Part shown: piece by piece, positions 6,118 to 8,007 of the stretch | How the letters are laid out: each line of letters starts with the position of its first letter | How positions within the stretch are numbered: the first letter of the stretch is position 1 | Source of the DNA: Rickettsia typhi | GTDB taxonomy: Bacteria > Pseudomonadota > Alphaproteobacteria > Rickettsiales > Deianiraeaceae | Assembly (NCBI GenBank): GCA_945861605.1 | Contig: CAMAVG010000041.1 | Coordinates: forward strand, 1 to 8,007 | Length of the DNA stretch: 8,007 nt | Direction: 5' to 3' | Position numbers and translations under genes: made by a program | Notes under the pieces: generated by a model | The model's input: only the letters and a program-made list of their open reading frames with translations | The model's database searches: none | Told to the model about the DNA's origin: nothing

Positions 6118-6840
6118 TCAAATAACAATTTCGCCCCTAAAATTCGCCTGATTTCCAAATTTTCCACACATTGCGAATGTTTTATCGCACGCTTGCAAAA
6201 GGGTGATTGCATCGCCATTTTTTACAAAAAACGGAAGATCTTCAAAAAAGAAAACCTCGCGGTTTATGACATCGCGAATTTGAATTGTTTTTGTGAATTT
6301 ATGGCTGAAAATCGTTGCAATACCATTTGCATACAAAACATTTGGTGGAGGATTTCGCAAAATAATCGAGGATTTCCTCACTTCGATTATTTCATCATTC
6401 GCAGAATAATTTTCAGGATTCAATGTGCATTTATTCGAACAAAAAAAAGTTTTGCATTTTGTTGTGAATTTTTCCAAAACGGGTTCGTTGAACTTGTAGA
6501 TTTCATCGCTAATAATAAACGAAAATTCGGTTGTTGTGCTGGAATATGCCGAAATAATTCCGGAAATCACAATTGAATCGCTGCCGTTATAAATTTTTCG
6601 CAATATAACTTTTTGACCAATCAAAATTCCGGAAATGACATCGGGCGAATTAATTGTTTCGGAAAATATCATGCGGATTTCAGCAAAACTTTGCGTCAAA
6701 TTCCCTGAAAGCGTAATTTTCGATATCTCAAATTCCAAAGGCGAGAATTCATCATTTTCATAATGAATGGCGTTTTGCGAATTATTAAAGCACAATTTAT
6801 TTTGATTGCCACTAACTTCAAGGAGTAAAATTTCATTCAT
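6118..6840 (-). CDS. GTA/phage tail hub-like protein (DUF2163, gp13-like)
   Basis: A 240-aa protein resembling gp13 of the Rhodobacter capsulatus gene transfer agent (DUF2163 with the BR0599-type C-terminal domain), a tail hub component of virus-like particles that package host DNA. The C-terminal signature is clear: LLQACDKTFAMCGKFGNQANFRG (214-236), where the family has CDK-F-TC--KF-N--NFRG. An upstream cysteine region, TTKCKTFFCSNKC (126-138), fits the conserved C...C pair of this family. Cys129, 138, 218 and 225 are thus the conserved set and Cys134 is extra. The N-terminal part (1-120) is divergent and beta-rich. Family members usually run nearer 280-300 aa; this one is shorter and stops just after NFRGEIVI. 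An upstream TTG at 6861 would overlap the previous gene; the ATG at 6840, 7 bp after that gene's stop, is preferred. There is no disruption, so it looks intact. Confidence 0.8.
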   Translation of the reverse strand: MNEILLLEVSGNQNKLCFNNSQNAIHYENDEFSPLEFEISKITLSGNLTQSFAEIRMIFSETINSPDVISGILIGQKVILRKIYNGSDSIVISGIISAYSSTTTEFSFIISDEIYKFNEPVLEKFTTKCKTFFCSNKCTLNPENYSANDEIIEVRKSSIILRNPPPNVLYANGIATIFSHKFTKTIQIRDVINREVFFFEDLPFFVKNGDAITLLQACDKTFAMCGKFGNQANFRGEIVI

Positions 6841-6847
6841 AAATTTG

Positions 6848-7432
6848 CTATAAAACTTCAATCATTTCAACATTATTCACTTCAAACGAACTATTTCCAC
6901 GCATTGAAAAGACTACTGCTTCAATATTGAATCTTAAATGTTGGAAAAATTCGCACGAAACTGTTATTTCCGAGGTTGAGACATCTTCCAAAAAAGAAAT
7001 TTCTCCAGTTTGGAAATTCACTTGATATCCCGAAACAAGCATTGCACCATCTTTGAAAACGCGGATTGTATCAGGCTTTGGCTTTGTAATGTTTTGTGCT
7101 TTGGAAATTCCATCAAATTGAACGACTTTTTGAATTTGCACGGTTTTGCTATCAATTGGCTTTGCCTGCATGTTTTCAATTTTGTAATCAGTGATGTCGT
7201 GCATCTTGAATGAATACATTCTGCCTTGGGTTATGTGGAAGAAATCCTCCAGAAGTGCGATTTGATCTGCTCGTTTAATTGCACTGAAAAGCGAATAGAC
7301 TTTCATCGATGTCGTGATGTTTTTGCGAAACTCCATGCCGGATTGCATTCTGCTTACACTTGTTACATATTGAACCTTTTTATTAAAAAAAGAAACAAGT
7401 TCTTGCGGGAATTGAATATCTAAAAATGCCAT
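6848..7432 (-). CDS. GTA/phage distal tail-like protein (DUF2460, gp12-like)
   Basis: A 194-aa protein matching the DUF2460 family, which includes gp12 of the R. capsulatus gene transfer agent, a distal tail protein next to the hub. Family-like features: an N-terminal MAFLDIQFPQELVSF; a Q-S-G-E-R region (MQSGMEFRKNITTSMKVYSL, 29-48, compared with the family's SG-E-RN--W---R--Y); FFHITQGRMYSFKMHDITDYK (64-84, compared with F--RRGR-YGFR--D--DWK); a beta-hairpin domain KPKPDTIRVFKDGAMLVSGYQVNFQTGEISFLEDVSTSEITVSCEFFQHLRFNIE (117-171); and the C-terminal VNNVEMIEVL. Length is near the family's ~200-210. The ATG at 7432 gives the expected N-terminus. The next gene in the same direction is the gp13-like gene, the order seen in GTA clusters. 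It is intact, and by eye more A/T-rich than pyrC or pyrH. Confidence 0.85.
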   Translation of the reverse strand: MAFLDIQFPQELVSFFNKKVQYVTSVSRMQSGMEFRKNITTSMKVYSLFSAIKRADQIALLEDFFHITQGRMYSFKMHDITDYKIENMQAKPIDSKTVQIQKVVQFDGISKAQNITKPKPDTIRVFKDGAMLVSGYQVNFQTGEISFLEDVSTSEITVSCEFFQHLRFNIEAVVFSMRGNSSFEVNNVEMIEVL

Positions 7433-7561
7433 AGTTATGAAAAAATAATTACATACTCACAAATCATCAATTTACACCGTGGAAGCAGTTTTATTTAATA
7501 GAGAATTTTTCCTTGATTATTCCGCAGTTCGTGTTTTTTTGATGGAAAATTCTAATATTAT
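7433..7561. promoter_or_regulatory. Divergent intergenic region, GTA-like genes / pheA
   Basis: This 129-bp A/T-rich gap must carry promoters in both directions, since the flanking genes diverge. On the minus strand a TTGATG / 17 bp / TATTTT pair (about 7438-7466) is a weak sigma-70-like candidate ahead of the gp12-like gene. On the plus strand TAATAT at 7553-7558 is a -10-like word, but it abuts the pheA start and lacks a partner -35. I see no operator, riboswitch or attenuator. Confidence 0.3.
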
Positions 7562-8007
7562 ATGGAAAAATCCGCAAAAAAAATCGCCTATTGTGGCAGA
7601 GTAGGGTCGTTTTCTCACGAAGCCGCGATTTCAATGTTTGAAAATGCAGAATACCTTCCATTCAACACATTTTCACAAGCAATTGATTCCGTCCACAATG
7701 GAAATTCAGATTTTGCCGTAATTCCAATCGAAAATTCAACCGCAGGAAGGGTTGCCGAAATTCATAATATTCTTCCCGAAATGAATTTGTTCATCGTGAA
7801 GGAAAAAATTCTTCCCATTTCGCACAATCTTTATTCGCACAATTCGGAAATCAAAATCGAGGATATCAAGTTCGTGGAATCTCACCCGCAGGCGTTAATG
7901 CAATGCTCGAATTTCATCGCGAAAATAAACGCGCAGGAAATCCAAGCTCTTAACACGGCAATTGCTGCGGAAAATCTTGCAAATTCAGGGAAAAACGACG
8001 CGGCAGT
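7562..8007 (+). CDS. pheA: Prephenate dehydratase, N-terminal part (runs off the window)
   Basis: Prephenate dehydratase converts prephenate to phenylpyruvate in phenylalanine synthesis. The frame is open from the ATG at 7562 to the window edge, giving 148 complete codons, about half of the protein. Recognisable motifs are KIAYCGRVGSFSHEAA (7-22), the substrate-site PIENSTAGRVAEIHNILPE (55-73), ESHPQALMQCSNFI (106-119) and NTAIAAE (131-137). There is no chorismate mutase domain before it, so this is the monofunctional form. The ENSTAGRV...IH-LLPE wording is typical of alphaproteobacterial enzymes. The catalytic TRF motif and the regulatory ACT domain would lie beyond the window and cannot be checked. 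No clear ribosome-binding site precedes the ATG. It is divergent from the gp12-like gene, with a 129-bp gap between them. Confidence 0.93.
   Translation, partial: MEKSAKKIAYCGRVGSFSHEAAISMFENAEYLPFNTFSQAIDSVHNGNSDFAVIPIENSTAGRVAEIHNILPEMNLFIVKEKILPISHNLYSHNSEIKIEDIKFVESHPQALMQCSNFIAKINAQEIQALNTAIAAENLANSGKNDAA

Noticed and set aside
6193..6576. 127-aa cysteine/phenylalanine-rich frame opposite the gp13-like gene
   Set aside because: Its composition is that of the reverse strand of an A/T-rich gene, and no motif is visible.
7542..7604. 20-codon upstream frame overlapping the pheA start as a possible leader peptide
   Set aside because: It contains no phenylalanine codons and no attenuator hairpins, so attenuation is not supported.

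Overview
The window looks like chromosomal DNA of an A/T-rich alphaproteobacterium. Three things point there: (i) the prephenate dehydratase at the right edge carries the PIENSTAGRV...IHNILPE stretch I associate with alphaproteobacterial enzymes; (ii) two adjacent genes match the alphaproteobacterial gene transfer agent (GTA) tail genes DUF2460 (gp12-like) and DUF2163 (gp13-like); (iii) ribosomal protein L33 is the cysteine-free type. Low G+C and dispersed GTA genes recall Rickettsiales/Holosporales or A/T-rich host-associated lineages, but making phenylalanine, pyrimidines and isoprenoids argues against a strongly reduced parasite. The exact taxon cannot be read from the sequence.

Layout, left to right. 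32-988 (+): a zinc-free quinone oxidoreductase-like enzyme. 1073-1146 (+): tRNA-Gln(UUG) with an encoded CCA, followed closely by rpmG (L33) and pyrH (UMP kinase), which overlap by 4 nt. 2083-2997 (-): fabD (malonyl-CoA:ACP transacylase), meeting pyrH tail-to-tail with no spacer. 3146-3607 (+): a GNAT acetyltransferase-like protein, then pyrC (dihydroorotase) 8 nt later. 4888-5011: a convergent intergenic stretch holding a 12-bp perfect palindrome and a degraded 58-bp copy of the pyrC 3' end. 5012-7432 (-): a co-directional group read as gp12-like, gp13-like, ispG. 7562 to the right edge (+): the first 148 codons of pheA, cut off by the window.

Most genes are housekeeping: pyrimidine synthesis (pyrC, pyrH), fatty acid initiation (fabD), the MEP isoprenoid pathway (ispG), phenylalanine synthesis (pheA) and translation (tRNA-Gln, rpmG). 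They are packed tightly, with short or no spacers and few recognisable Shine-Dalgarno sites. Accessory interest is concentrated in two places: the intact gp12/gp13 pair separated from the rest of a GTA cluster, and the duplicated pyrC fragment beside the palindrome. I see no CRISPR array, insertion sequence, toxin-antitoxin pair or defence system. No stretch over 300 bases is without a gene.
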